The notes: a model not told the origin generated them from the letters alone. DNA of 13,227 nucleotides from DASUMF01 sp040510575 (GCA_040510575.1 JBEVIU010000048.1:1-13227), one strand, 5' to 3'. Positions 6,596 through 13,227 are shown, counted from the stretch's first letter. Program-made: numbers and translations.

Positions 6596-7414
6596 ATGAG
6601 CAACGAACTGGCCACGAGATACATCGAGCTGTTGCAGGGGTGCCTGAGCCGCAGCCTCTTCATCGACGAGGAGCCCCATCACGCGCGCGTGGGCGATGCG
6701 CTCTCGTCGACGCAGCTGGCAACCGTGCGCGAGCACGACTGGGAGATCGTCACGATCGGCGGCGATCGTGGCGAGCGCGCCGAGGGGCGCGACTGGCCGC
6801 CGTACGCCGAGACCATGATCGGTGACCGGCGCCTCGACAACGTCGTGGCGTGCGTCACCGAACTGCTGGCCGACGGCATCCCCGGTGATCTGATCGAGAC
6901 CGGCGCCTGGCGCGGTGGCGCCACGATCCTGATGCGCGGGATCCTTGCTGCCCACGGCGTGACCGACCGGCGGGTCTGGGTCGCCGACTCCTTCGAAGGG
7001 CTCCCCGCTCCCGACGCAGCGCGCTATCCCGCCGACGAGGGCGTCGACCTCTCGGGGATCGACCTCCTGAAGGTCACGGCCGAACGCGTGAAGGCGAACT
7101 TCGAGCGCTACGGCCTGCTCGACGACCAGGTGCAGTTCCTCGAGGGTTGGTTCCGCGACACGCTGCCCGACGCGCCGATCGACTCGCTCGCGCTGATCCG
7201 CCTCGACGGTGACCTCTACGAGTCGACGATGGACGCCCTCACCGCGCTGTACCCGAAGCTCTCGCCGGGCGGTTTCGTGATCGTCGACGACTACGGCGCG
7301 TTCGAGCCGTGCCGCCAGGCGATCAGCGACTACCGGGATGCCAACGGGATCGACGATCCCATCACCGAGATCGACTGGACCGGCGTCTACTGGCGTCGAG
7401 CGCTCGATGCCTGA
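6596..7414 (+). CDS. TylF/MycF-type O-methyltransferase
   Basis: A 272-residue SAM-dependent methyltransferase of the macrocin O-methyltransferase (TylF/MycF) family, which usually methylates sugar hydroxyls in a Mg2+-dependent way. Seen: the SAM-binding motif ETGAWRGGA at 101-109, the acidic loop ADSFEGLP at 130-137, RLDGDLYEST at 202-211, and VIVDDYG ending near 234. The Asp residues in the last two motifs correspond to the metal-binding site of the family. Length is normal for TylF proteins. ATG 6596 has only a weak upstream purine run (GAAGA, ~10 nt). The 3' end overlaps the next methyltransferase gene by 8 nt, so the two are probably translated together. Together with the nearby glycosyltransferase this suggests glycan or glycosylated-metabolite methylation; the true substrate cannot be read from the sequence. 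Confidence 0.88.
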   Translation: MSNELATRYIELLQGCLSRSLFIDEEPHHARVGDALSSTQLATVREHDWEIVTIGGDRGERAEGRDWPPYAETMIGDRRLDNVVACVTELLADGIPGDLIETGAWRGGATILMRGILAAHGVTDRRVWVADSFEGLPAPDAARYPADEGVDLSGIDLLKVTAERVKANFERYGLLDDQVQFLEGWFRDTLPDAPIDSLALIRLDGDLYESTMDALTALYPKLSPGGFVIVDDYGAFEPCRQAISDYRDANGIDDPITEIDWTGVYWRRALDA

Positions 7415-8084
7415 CTTCGCCGACTACTACGAGGCGCTCGCGGCCGCGCATCGGCACGTCGACCCGAGCGTGTACCTGGAGATCGGTGTGCACGAAGGCC
7501 ACTCGTTCCGCCTCGCGACATCGGCCGATCTGGCCGTCGGCGTGGATCCCGAGATGAACCTGCAGTTCGCCGCACCCGACGGCGCGCGCCTCTTCCGCGA
7601 GACGAGCGACGACTTCTTCGCTTCGAGCGCGGACGAGGTCTTCGCCGACGCTCGGGTGAACCTCGCGTTCGTCGACGGGTTGCACCACTGGGATCAGACC
7701 CTGCGCGACTTCGCCCACACCGAACGTCACAGCGACGAGCGCGGGTGCGTGCTGATCCACGACTGCCTCCCGCTCGATGCAGAGACCTCGGCGCGTGAGC
7801 GCACGACGGTCGTGTGGAGCGGCGACGTGTGGAAAGTGGTCGTCTGGCTCCGCCGCCATCGTCCCGACCTCTCCGTCACGACGCTGGATGTCGCGCCGAC
7901 CGGGCTCGCAGTGGTCACCGGGCTCGATCCGCACCGGCCGGTGCCCGTCGCAGCCGACCTCGACAACGACCTCTGGGCGCTCGACTACGACGACGTGGCG
8001 GAATCCGTGGGCGAGCTGCTCAACGTGGTGCCCGGCACCGACGACGCGCTGGCCTTGGCGCTCGCTGCCGCCGCCTCGAGCTGA
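7407..8084 (+). CDS. Class I SAM-dependent methyltransferase (Methyltransf_24-like)
   Basis: A 225-residue cytoplasmic protein. Motif I is VYLEIGVHEGHSF (22-34), followed by VGVDPEM (44-50), then LAFVDGLHHWDQTLRDF (86-102) and VLIHDCLP (115-122). The D-G-x-H-x-W/Y and H-D patterns are typical of the Methyltransf_24/class I group that includes many polysaccharide and natural-product methyltransferases. ATG 7407 lies inside the end of the TylF-like gene (8-nt overlap), implying coupling. Its last 100 nt are antisense to the 3' end of the convergent glycosyltransferase gene. The reading frame extends 23 codons upstream to 7338, but that part lies wholly inside the TylF gene. The substrate is unknown; it may act on the same molecule as its partner. 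Confidence 0.82.
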   Translation: MPDFADYYEALAAAHRHVDPSVYLEIGVHEGHSFRLATSADLAVGVDPEMNLQFAAPDGARLFRETSDDFFASSADEVFADARVNLAFVDGLHHWDQTLRDFAHTERHSDERGCVLIHDCLPLDAETSARERTTVVWSGDVWKVVVWLRRHRPDLSVTTLDVAPTGLAVVTGLDPHRPVPVAADLDNDLWALDYDDVAESVGELLNVVPGTDDALALALAAAASS

Positions 8085-9010
8085 GCGAGCTGCGCGGCCC
8101 TGATGAGGCGGGGGTTCGGCGGTCCGTCGCGACCGAGCAGGAAGTCGTACAGCGCGAGCCAGCGCGCGGTGGGGTGCCAGTAGAGCGGCGCCTTCGACGG
8201 CACGAGCGTTCCGAGCGCGCACGTCCAGAAGGCAGCGAGGAACATCCCGGTCGCGGCGCCGCGCCCGAAGTGGTCGCGCACCAGCATGAGGGTGTTGCGT
8301 TGCATCAGGTACTCGGGCACGCCGATCTCCGACGTCATGCCCGCGTTGCGAACCACCGCGCCCCACACGATGCCGACGCCCCACCCGGCGCGAGTGGCGC
8401 GCACGGCAAGGTCGGCTTCCTCCGAGTATGCGAAGTAGCGCTCGTCGAACAGGCCGATGTCGTCGAGGCACGCCCGACCGACGACCATCATCGTGCCGTG
8501 CGGGTGCGCGGCATCCTCCCACCCGCGCTCCACCTCGGCCTTCACCAGGAACGTTCCGAGCAGTGGGTGGATCGCGGGCTTCACCCGGTTCCCGGCCTGT
8601 CCGTACTGACCCTGGTCGGCATACTCCGCACTGGCCATCCCTGCGCGCGGTCGGGCGACGACCGCCGCGAGGAGCCGCTCCAGACACTCGGGCTCGACCA
8701 TCGCGTCGTGCGGGCAGATGAGGCACCAGTCGCCGAGGCCGTCGGCGAGCCAGCGGCGGAGCCCCACGTTCGCGGCCGGGCCGAACCCGATGTTCTCGGG
8801 GAGCTCGATGATCTCGATGTCGTCGATCGTGGCGAGCAGCGCACGGTCGGCCGCCGACGACGCGTTGTCGACGATGATCACCCGCAGGCCGGGGCACTGC
8901 TCCCGCAACGCGCCAACGGTGAGGATCGCGGCTTCCGGACGACGCCGATGGATCACCACGATGGTGAGCGGCGCCGGCATCTCGCTCGGAATCTGGGGAA
9001 CGGCGGTCAC
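7985..9010 (-). CDS. Glycosyltransferase family 2
   Basis: A 341-residue GT-A-fold transferase, probably at the inner face of the membrane, adding a sugar from a nucleotide donor to a surface glycan. Motifs: LTIVVIHRRRP (15-25), VIIVDNASS (44-52), ENIGFGPAANVGLRRWL and ICPHDAMVEPE (the usual Asp-containing donor/metal segment, here PHDA where NPD is more common). Later come GTMMVVGRACLDDIGLFDERYFAYSEEADLAVRA pieces matching the E-D-x-D-L-x-x-R element of rhamnosyltransferase-like proteins. The C-terminus ends in an Ala/Ser-rich tail of about 30 residues lying antisense to the methyltransferase gene. GTG 9010 was chosen because AGGAA (9019-9023) lies 8 nt before it. ATG 8980 (10 codons shorter) and a TTG further upstream with AAGGGG before it are alternatives. 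Convergent with the two methyltransferases, which fits a shared glycan pathway but not one operon. Confidence 0.85.
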   Translation of the reverse strand: MTAVPQIPSEMPAPLTIVVIHRRRPEAAILTVGALREQCPGLRVIIVDNASSAADRALLATIDDIEIIELPENIGFGPAANVGLRRWLADGLGDWCLICPHDAMVEPECLERLLAAVVARPRAGMASAEYADQGQYGQAGNRVKPAIHPLLGTFLVKAEVERGWEDAAHPHGTMMVVGRACLDDIGLFDERYFAYSEEADLAVRATRAGWGVGIVWGAVVRNAGMTSEIGVPEYLMQRNTLMLVRDHFGRGAATGMFLAAFWTCALGTLVPSKAPLYWHPTARWLALYDFLLGRDGPPNPRLIRAAQLAQLEAAAASAKASASSVPGTTLSSSPTDSATSS

Positions 9011-9122
9011 GGGCGACGTTCCTAGTCGCCAGGGATGGCCGCTGCAACCAACCGGTTCGAACAAGTAGCCCCTTGCGTTCGCCAGGCTTGACTGCTCATC
9101 AATCTCGTACTCCAGAGGTAAA

Positions 9123-9140
9123 ACAAGGTTCTCGACTTGT
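9123..9140. promoter_or_regulatory. Inverted repeat, candidate operator of the mod unit
   Basis: ACAAGGTTCTCGACTTGT has perfect 5-bp arms (ACAAG/CTTGT) separated by 8 nt. Its right arm overlaps the proposed -35 of the promoter, where a bound protein would block RNA polymerase. MerR-type and other dimeric HTH proteins bind such dyads, and the first gene downstream encodes one. The arms are short, so chance is possible. Confidence 0.4.
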
Positions 9141-9166
9141 ATCTCAGAGTTCCACCCTCCTAGGTT
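9138..9166 (+). promoter_or_regulatory. Candidate promoter giving a leaderless mod transcript
   Basis: TTGTAT at 9138-9143, a 17-nt spacer, and TAGGTT at 9161-9166 (fits TAnnnT). Only 6 nt separate the -10 from ATG 9173, so transcription would begin at or next to the A of the start codon. This is the arrangement seen for leaderless mRNAs, common in actinobacteria. It also explains why the gene has no proper ribosome site. Confidence 0.55.
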
Positions 9167-9172
9167 CGGGTC

Positions 9173-9574
9173 ATGCCCACGTACAAGGTCGGTCAAGTGG
9201 CCGAGCTGCTCGGCGTCAGCGCCGACACGATCCGGCGCTGGACCGACGGTGGTCGGCTGCAGATGCGGCGTGATCCCGGCGGGCAACGTCTGGTCGACGG
9301 CGCCGACCTCGCCCGGTTCCTCACCGAGACGGCACCCGTCGCGCACGACGAGCCGCTCGTGCTCGAGTCGGCGCGCAACCGCTTCCCCGGCATCGTCACG
9401 AAGGTCGAGAAAGAGGGCCTGGTCGCGGTCGTGCACCTCCAGGCGGGGCCTCACCGGGTCGTGTCGATGATGACCCGCGAAGCCGCCGACGAGCTCGGGA
9501 TCGAGCCCGGCGACCTCGCCGTCGGCGTCGTCAAGTCGACCAACGTGGTCGTGGAAGTCCCCCGATCCGACTGA
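9173..9574 (+). CDS. HTH-TOBE one-component regulator, probable molybdate/tungstate sensor
   Basis: A 133-residue cytoplasmic protein. Residues 1-50 form a MerR/excisionase-type HTH with wing: YKVGQVAELLGVSADTIRRW (4-23), then the G-x-L and GGQR-x-V elements. Residues 66-130 form a single TOBE/Mop (molbindin) domain opening with SARNRFPGIV and ending with AVGVVKSTNVVVEV. Mop domains bind molybdate or tungstate as oligomers, so ligand binding is likely to alter DNA binding. Its place 23 nt before modA supports control of the transporter operon, including itself. It differs from E. coli ModE, which has a winged HTH and two Mop domains in one chain. ATG 9173 lacks a good ribosome site but fits a leaderless start. 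Whether it represses or activates cannot be read from the sequence. Confidence 0.85.
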   Translation: MPTYKVGQVAELLGVSADTIRRWTDGGRLQMRRDPGGQRLVDGADLARFLTETAPVAHDEPLVLESARNRFPGIVTKVEKEGLVAVVHLQAGPHRVVSMMTREAADELGIEPGDLAVGVVKSTNVVVEVPRSD

Positions 9575-9597
9575 GCACATCGACAGGAGCATCACTC

Positions 9598-10428
9598 GTG
9601 TTGAAGCACGTGCGTTCACTCGCGACGGTGGTCCTCGCCGGCGCGCTGCTCGCGGGCGCGCTGCTCATGGGCGCCACGGCAGCGCCCGCGATCGCACAGG
9701 GCGCGAGTGTCCCCGCGGCGAAGACCAAGGCAGCCAAGCTGTCGGGAACGATCACGGTGTCGGCCGCCGCATCACTCACCGAGGCGTTCACGCAGATGGG
9801 CATCGACTTCCAGAAGCAGAACAAGGGCACGACGATCGCGTTCAACTTCGCCGCGTCCTCCGCGCTCGCCGCACAGATCCAGGGCGGCGCACCGGCCGAC
9901 GTGTTCGCATCAGCCGACGGAGCGAACATGCAGAAGGTGGTGTCCACCGGTCAGGTGACGGCGGACCCGATCGACTTCACCGCCAACCTCCTCACCATCG
10001 TGGTGAAGAAAGGCAACCCGAGCAACGTGACGAAGCTCGCCGACCTTGCCAACCTCGGCGTGGTGGCGCTCTGCGCGCCCGCAGTGCCGTGCGGCAAGTA
10101 CGCGACGCAGATGCTCACGCAAGACGGCGTCACGATCCCGCCGGAGAAGGTCACGCTCGGCCAAGACGTCAAGGCGACGCTCGCCGCGGTGTCGCCGGGT
10201 GACGCCGACGCGGGCATCGTCTACGTGACCGACGCGAAGAGCGCAGGATCCACCGTCACCCAGGTGAAGATCCCTGCATCGCTGAACGTGCTCGCGGTGT
10301 ACCCGATCGCGCCGATCGCGGCGTCGCAGAACACGGCGCTCGCCGACGCGTGGGTCAGCTACGTGACGTCGGCCGCGGGTCAGAAGACCCTCGCCAAGTA
10401 CGGCTTCCTCCCAGTACCCGCGACGTGA
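9598..10428 (+). CDS. modA: Molybdate ABC transporter substrate-binding protein
   Basis: A 276-residue extracellular solute-binding protein that captures molybdate (or tungstate) and delivers it to the ModB permease. A signal peptide is clear: KHVR then a hydrophobic core (8-29) and a probable cleavage at AIA|QG (after residue 33). The mature protein has the ModA motifs SAAASLTEAF (55-64; Ser ligands), FAASSALAAQIQGGAPADVFASAD (84-107), and later CAPAVPCGKYA, PEKVTLGQDVKATL, GDADAGIVYVTDAK and the C-terminal KYGFLPVP. No lipobox Cys follows the signal peptide, unusual for a monoderm binding protein. The GTG start at 9598 has AGGAG (9585-9589) 8 nt upstream. The stop overlaps the modB start (GTGA). 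Molybdate versus tungstate preference is not decidable by eye. Confidence 0.92.
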   Translation: MLKHVRSLATVVLAGALLAGALLMGATAAPAIAQGASVPAAKTKAAKLSGTITVSAAASLTEAFTQMGIDFQKQNKGTTIAFNFAASSALAAQIQGGAPADVFASADGANMQKVVSTGQVTADPIDFTANLLTIVVKKGNPSNVTKLADLANLGVVALCAPAVPCGKYATQMLTQDGVTIPPEKVTLGQDVKATLAAVSPGDADAGIVYVTDAKSAGSTVTQVKIPASLNVLAVYPIAPIAASQNTALADAWVSYVTSAAGQKTLAKYGFLPVPAT

Positions 10429-11231
10429 CCCGACGGGGGCGGGGAGTACCGCTGTTCGCGGTGCTTCTCGCCGTGGTCGCGGTCGCGTTCTTCGTGCTGC
10501 CGCTGATCGCGCTGTTGCAGCGGGCGCCATGGGGTGAGTTCTGGCACGACCTGAGCCAACCGGCGGCGCGCGATGCGATGAAGCTCTCGCTCGTGTGCTC
10601 GCTGTGGGCCACCGCGTTGTCGATCGTGTTCGGCGTGCCGCTCGCGTACGTGTTGGCTCGCCAGGAGTTTCCCGGGCGCGCGCTCGTGCGGGCGCTGGTC
10701 GTACTCCCAATGGTGTTGCCGCCTGTGGTCGGCGGTGTGGCGCTGCTCTACGCGTTCAGCGTGAACAACGGGATCCTCGGGGGCTGGCTGCTCGACACGT
10801 TCGGCATCCAACTCACCTTCAGCACCGCTGGTGCCGTCCTGGCCGAAACCTTCGTCGCCATGCCATTCCTCGTCATCACCGTCGAAGCGGGACTGCGCTC
10901 GATGGACCGGCGCTACGAGGATGCGGCCGCCAGTCTGGGTGCCAACCGGTGGACGGTCTTCCGCCGCGTCACCGTGCCCCTCATCTGGCCGTCGTTGTTC
11001 GCGGGTGCGGCGCTCGCGTGGGCTCGCGCGCTCGGCGAGTTCGGAGCCACCATCACCTTCGCGGGCAACATCCAGGGCCGCACGCAGACGATGCCGCTGG
11101 CGGTCTACCTGTTCCTCGAAACCCAACAGGGAACCGCGATCATCCTGAGCCTCGTGCTGCTCGCGGTGTCGGTGATCGTGCTCGTGCTGTTGCGCGACCG
11201 GTGGTTCGGAGCCGCGCAGCATGGGGCTTGA
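10425..11231 (+). CDS. modB: Molybdate ABC transporter permease
   Basis: A 268-residue inner-membrane permease of the ABC importer, with five to six predicted hydrophobic helices; the first is at residues 8-31. Characteristic pieces are LVVLPMVLPPVVGGVALLY in the middle and the cytoplasmic EAA loop EDAAASLGANRWTVFRRVTVP after R162, which docks on the ATPase, followed by ALGEFGATITFAGN, typical of ModB. The GTG start at 10425 overlaps the modA stop by 4 nt and lacks its own clear ribosome site, so translation is probably coupled. The C-terminus overlaps modC by 11 nt. Length and motif order are normal for ModB. Confidence 0.92.
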   Translation: MTRRGRGVPLFAVLLAVVAVAFFVLPLIALLQRAPWGEFWHDLSQPAARDAMKLSLVCSLWATALSIVFGVPLAYVLARQEFPGRALVRALVVLPMVLPPVVGGVALLYAFSVNNGILGGWLLDTFGIQLTFSTAGAVLAETFVAMPFLVITVEAGLRSMDRRYEDAAASLGANRWTVFRRVTVPLIWPSLFAGAALAWARALGEFGATITFAGNIQGRTQTMPLAVYLFLETQQGTAIILSLVLLAVSVIVLVLLRDRWFGAAQHGA

Positions 11232-12273
11232 CGCAACCATCGAGGTGCAACTCGGCACCCTCGACCTCCACGTAGCGCTCCACGCCTCGGAGGGCGAGAC
11301 CGTCGCGGTGCTCGGTCCCAACGGTGCGGGCAAGACGACGCTCCTGCGCACACTGGCGGGGTTGGTCCCGATCGACGGCGGTCGGATCGTCGTCGACGGC
11401 CAGACCGTCGACGAACCCGCAGCCCGTTGCTTCGTGGTGCCCGAGCGTCGTTCGGTCGGCGTCGTGTTCCAGAACTACCTGTTGTTCCCGCACCTCAACG
11501 TGCTCGACAACGTCGCGTTCGGATTGCGAAGCCGACACGTGACACGCAGCGAATCGCGTCGCCGTGCGCTGGAGTGGCTCGAGCGCGTCGGCCTCGCCGA
11601 TCGAGCCGCGGTCAAGCCGGCCGAGCTGTCGGGTGGTCAACAACAGCGCGTCGCGCTTGCGCGCGCACTTGCGATCGAACCCCACCTGTTGCTGCTCGAC
11701 GAACCGCTCGCGGCACTCGACGTCGGGACACGCATCGAGCTCCGGCGCGAGCTCCGAACGCACCTCGCATCGTTCCCGGGCGCGCGGGTGCTCGTGACCC
11801 ACGACCTGCTCGACGCGGTCGCGCTCGCCGATCGACTCGTGGTGTTGGAAGAGGGACGGGTCGCACAGGAGGGGCCGGTCGCCGAAGTGTCGGCCCGGCC
11901 GCGCTCGCGGTACGTCGCCGATCTCGTCGGGGTCAACCTGCTGCAGGGCACCGGTCGTGAGCACTCGGTCGAGCTCGCGAGCGGCGCGGTGGTGGTGACC
12001 GCGGAGCCGGTCGACGGTCCCGTGTACGTCGCGATCCCGCCGCAAGCCGTCAGCCTGCATCGGAACCAGCCCGAGGGCAGTGCTCGCAACGTGTGGTCCG
12101 GACGGATCCAGGGAACCGATCTCCTCGGCGATCGCGTCCGCGTCCACGTGGAAGGCCTCGTGCCGCTCGTCGCCGAAGTGACGACGGGAGCCGTGTCCGA
12201 GCTCGGGCTCGCCGACGACGTCGAGGTGTGGGCCTCGGTCAAGGCGACCGAGCTGACGATCTACCCGACCTGA
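11221..12273 (+). CDS. modC: Molybdate ABC transporter ATP-binding protein
   Basis: A 350-residue ATPase that powers ModB. Seen in order: Walker A GPNGAGKTT (32-40), Q-loop VFQNYLLFPH (Q84), signature LSGGQQQR (136-143), Walker B LLLLDEP (156-162), D-loop, and H-loop VTHD (His194). The C-terminal part ends in one TOBE/Mop domain (about 285-350) opening with SARNVWSGRI, which resembles the Mop domain of the regulator at the head of the operon. In known ModC proteins this domain gives regulatory oxyanion binding (trans-inhibition). ATG 11221 overlaps the modB stop by 11 nt. The gene ends 33 nt before the convergent small gene; I saw no strong hairpin terminator between them. Confidence 0.93.
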   Translation: MGLDATIEVQLGTLDLHVALHASEGETVAVLGPNGAGKTTLLRTLAGLVPIDGGRIVVDGQTVDEPAARCFVVPERRSVGVVFQNYLLFPHLNVLDNVAFGLRSRHVTRSESRRRALEWLERVGLADRAAVKPAELSGGQQQRVALARALAIEPHLLLLDEPLAALDVGTRIELRRELRTHLASFPGARVLVTHDLLDAVALADRLVVLEEGRVAQEGPVAEVSARPRSRYVADLVGVNLLQGTGREHSVELASGAVVVTAEPVDGPVYVAIPPQAVSLHRNQPEGSARNVWSGRIQGTDLLGDRVRVHVEGLVPLVAEVTTGAVSELGLADDVEVWASVKATELTIYPT

Positions 12274-12306
12274 ATCGAACCGCTCGTCACCATCGACCCC
12301 GATCGC

Positions 12307-12651
12307 TTACGGCTCGACGACGATCCAGCCGCGTCGCTGCAGCTCGGCGGCGAGTCGCTCGGCCGGCATGCGGCTCAGCGCGGCGTCGGTCTGCGACGTG
12401 CGCCGTGGTGACGCCGTCGGCGCGCTCGCGCCGGTCGCGGCAACCGCACCATCCTCACCCGCGGCTTCGAGCTGTTCGATCAGCGCCTCGGCCTCGTCGC
12501 GGGTGAACTTGCCGCCCGCCTGGCGTTGCGTGAAGCCCATCGGGCCGCGCGCGTCGCGGAAGTCGCTGTACCCGGCGGCTTCGAGCAGCGCGAGGAGTTG
12601 TTTCATCTGACTCGACGACGCCGGAGGGCCGGACTGTTGACCGAAGGCCAT
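12307..12651 (-). CDS. Small conserved-looking protein of unknown function
   Basis: A 114-residue soluble protein, not recognised with confidence. The N-terminal part holds SQMKQLLALLEAAGY (14-28), then a F-T-x-x-Q/K-F-T-R-DEAEALIEQLEA stretch. The spacing of Q, L, and the T-R-x-EA-x-x-LI-x-x-L helix recalls DUF3072-like helical pairs. The middle is a low-complexity Ala/Thr/Ser linker (about 65-92), and the C-terminus ends in a SAP-like helix and strand, PAERLAAELQRRGWIVVEP. Two small helical modules joined by a linker is the best description. ATG 12651 has no strong ribosome site; Met16 is an alternative start. It lies 60 nt downstream of the nitroreductase on the same strand. Confidence 0.65.
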   Translation of the reverse strand: MAFGQQSGPPASSSQMKQLLALLEAAGYSDFRDARGPMGFTQRQAGGKFTRDEAEALIEQLEAAGEDGAVAATGASAPTASPRRTSQTDAALSRMPAERLAAELQRRGWIVVEP

Positions 12652-12711
12652 GGCAGCCAGTCTCGCCGATCACGGCCCTGCAATCGAGAGGCCGGCCCCG
12701 AACGGAGCGAC

Positions 12712-13227
12712 CTACCACTCGTCCCAGTGCACGACGTCGTCGACCGAGTGGGTGCGGATCGGCTTGAAGTCGGTGCCGACGGTGTACGCGACGGGGAACA
12801 TCCCGGCTTGGCTGTACTGGTCGAAGGGGATGCCGAGCACCTCCGCCGTCTCGCGCTCGCCGTCGTGTCTGGCGAGGTTCATCGTGACCCACGCGGAGCC
12901 CAAGCCACGGCTGCGCAGCGCGAGCATGAAGCTCCACACTGCGGGGAGGAACGAACCCCAGTACCCCGCCTGCGTGCCGAGCGCCTGGCCCTCGATCTTG
13001 CCCGGGTAGCAGGGCACCATGATCACCGGCACCCGCTCGAAGTTGTCGGCGAGATACGTGGCCGACTCGCGACGGCGTACTGCCTGCGCCTGCGCCTTCG
13101 GATCGTCGAACGTGCCGATCGGCGAGACCCGGTAGGTGACGTCGAACTGCGAGCGGTAGATCTCGGCGAGGGCCAGCTTCTTGGCCGGGTCCTGCACGAA
13201 GACCCACTGCCACATCTGCGAGTTCCC
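12712..13227 (-). CDS. Nitroreductase family protein, C-terminal part (runs off right edge)
   Basis: 171 codons of an FMN-dependent oxidoreductase-type protein; the start lies beyond 13227. Visible are the FMN-contact piece GNSQMWQWVFVQD at the edge, VPVIMVPCYPG, GSFLPAVWSFMLALRSRGLGSAWVT (the dimer/FMN helix), and PVAYTVGTDFKPIR with the C-terminal DVVHWDEW. This matches a group of actinobacterial nitroreductase-fold proteins whose substrates are mostly unknown. Only the N-terminal ~40 residues are missing. It may be co-transcribed with the small gene downstream. The family is sure; the reaction is not. Confidence 0.88.
   Translation of the reverse strand, partial: GNSQMWQWVFVQDPAKKLALAEIYRSQFDVTYRVSPIGTFDDPKAQAQAVRRRESATYLADNFERVPVIMVPCYPGKIEGQALGTQAGYWGSFLPAVWSFMLALRSRGLGSAWVTMNLARHDGERETAEVLGIPFDQYSQAGMFPVAYTVGTDFKPIRTHSVDDVVHWDEW

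Larger units (their letters stand above)
9011..9172. other. Divergent intergenic region, visibly AT-richer than its surroundings
   Basis: 162 bp between the glycosyltransferase (minus) and the HTH-TOBE gene (plus). The stretch from about 9045 to 9160 is clearly less GC-rich than the neighbouring genes. It holds the predicted leaderless promoter and inverted repeat of the mod unit near its right end. The glycosyltransferase frame stays open through it on the minus strand, but with codons such as CTA, TTA and ATA that the neighbouring genes avoid, so it is read as non-coding. No clear minus-strand promoter was found. Confidence 0.6.

Noticed and set aside
9045..9085. tRNA-like GGTTCGAA piece
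   Set aside because: It recalls a T-loop, but no acceptor stem, anticodon stem or D-arm can be paired around it on either strand.
9011..9619. Extension of the glycosyltransferase frame upstream, antisense to the HTH-TOBE gene
   Set aside because: It crosses an AT-richer intergenic region with atypical codons and then runs antisense to a clear gene; GT2 homology begins just after 8980.
12274..12306. Possible bidirectional terminator between modC and the small convergent gene
   Set aside because: No stable GC hairpin followed by a T-run is visible in the 33-bp gap on either strand.
1..13227. Mobile elements, CRISPR arrays, toxin-antitoxin or phage defence genes
   Set aside because: No transposase, integrase, spaced short repeats or recognisable defence proteins; gene style and composition are uniform except for the 9045-9160 intergenic stretch.

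Overview
The window is high-GC DNA with strongly GC-biased third codon positions, GTG starts, 4-nt GTGA overlaps and actinobacterial-type gene families. These include a secreted Ca2+-dependent PI-phospholipase C, a MerR-type HTH-TOBE regulator in front of modABC, and a nitroreductase of the actinobacterial type. I infer a high-GC actinobacterium, possibly of the Acidimicrobiia. That placement rests on gene content and style only, not on a marker gene. There are no rRNAs, tRNAs, CRISPR arrays, insertion sequences or phage genes, so this looks like ordinary chromosome.

Layout. (1) Positions 1-2147, minus strand: an XRE-type HTH protein, a 6PGDH/3-hydroxyisobutyrate-dehydrogenase-like protein that overlaps it by 4 nt and appears to lack the family's catalytic lysine, and the 5' part of glucose-6-phosphate dehydrogenase (zwf), which runs off the left edge. 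(2) Positions 2318-4735, plus strand, divergent from group 1: an 805-residue mosaic protein with a basic tail, a long coiled coil, a Pro/Thr-rich linker, an unrecognised middle region and C-terminal LRV (variant leucine-rich) repeats. (3) Positions 4751-6539, plus strand: a DUF3303-like small protein, a 40-residue single-pass membrane protein, and a secreted PI-PLC, closely spaced with good ribosome sites. (4) Positions 6596-9010: a TylF-type O-methyltransferase overlapping a second SAM methyltransferase by 8 nt. These converge with a family-2 glycosyltransferase on the minus strand, and the 3' ends of the last two genes overlap by 100 nt. (5) Positions 9123-12273, plus strand: a one-component HTH-TOBE regulator followed by modA, modB and modC, apparently one transcription unit. 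It has a predicted leaderless promoter with an inverted repeat over the -35. (6) Positions 12307-13227, minus strand: a small protein of unknown function and the 3' part of a nitroreductase.

How the genes work together. The mod unit is the clearest system: an oxyanion-sensing regulator made with the ABC importer it probably controls. The two methyltransferases and the glycosyltransferase suggest modification of a surface glycan or glycosylated metabolite. The zwf group suggests NADPH/pentose-phosphate metabolism with a degenerate dehydrogenase-like protein and its own regulator. The least explained gene is the coiled-coil/LRV protein. All functions are inferred from reading the translations by eye; no database search was run.
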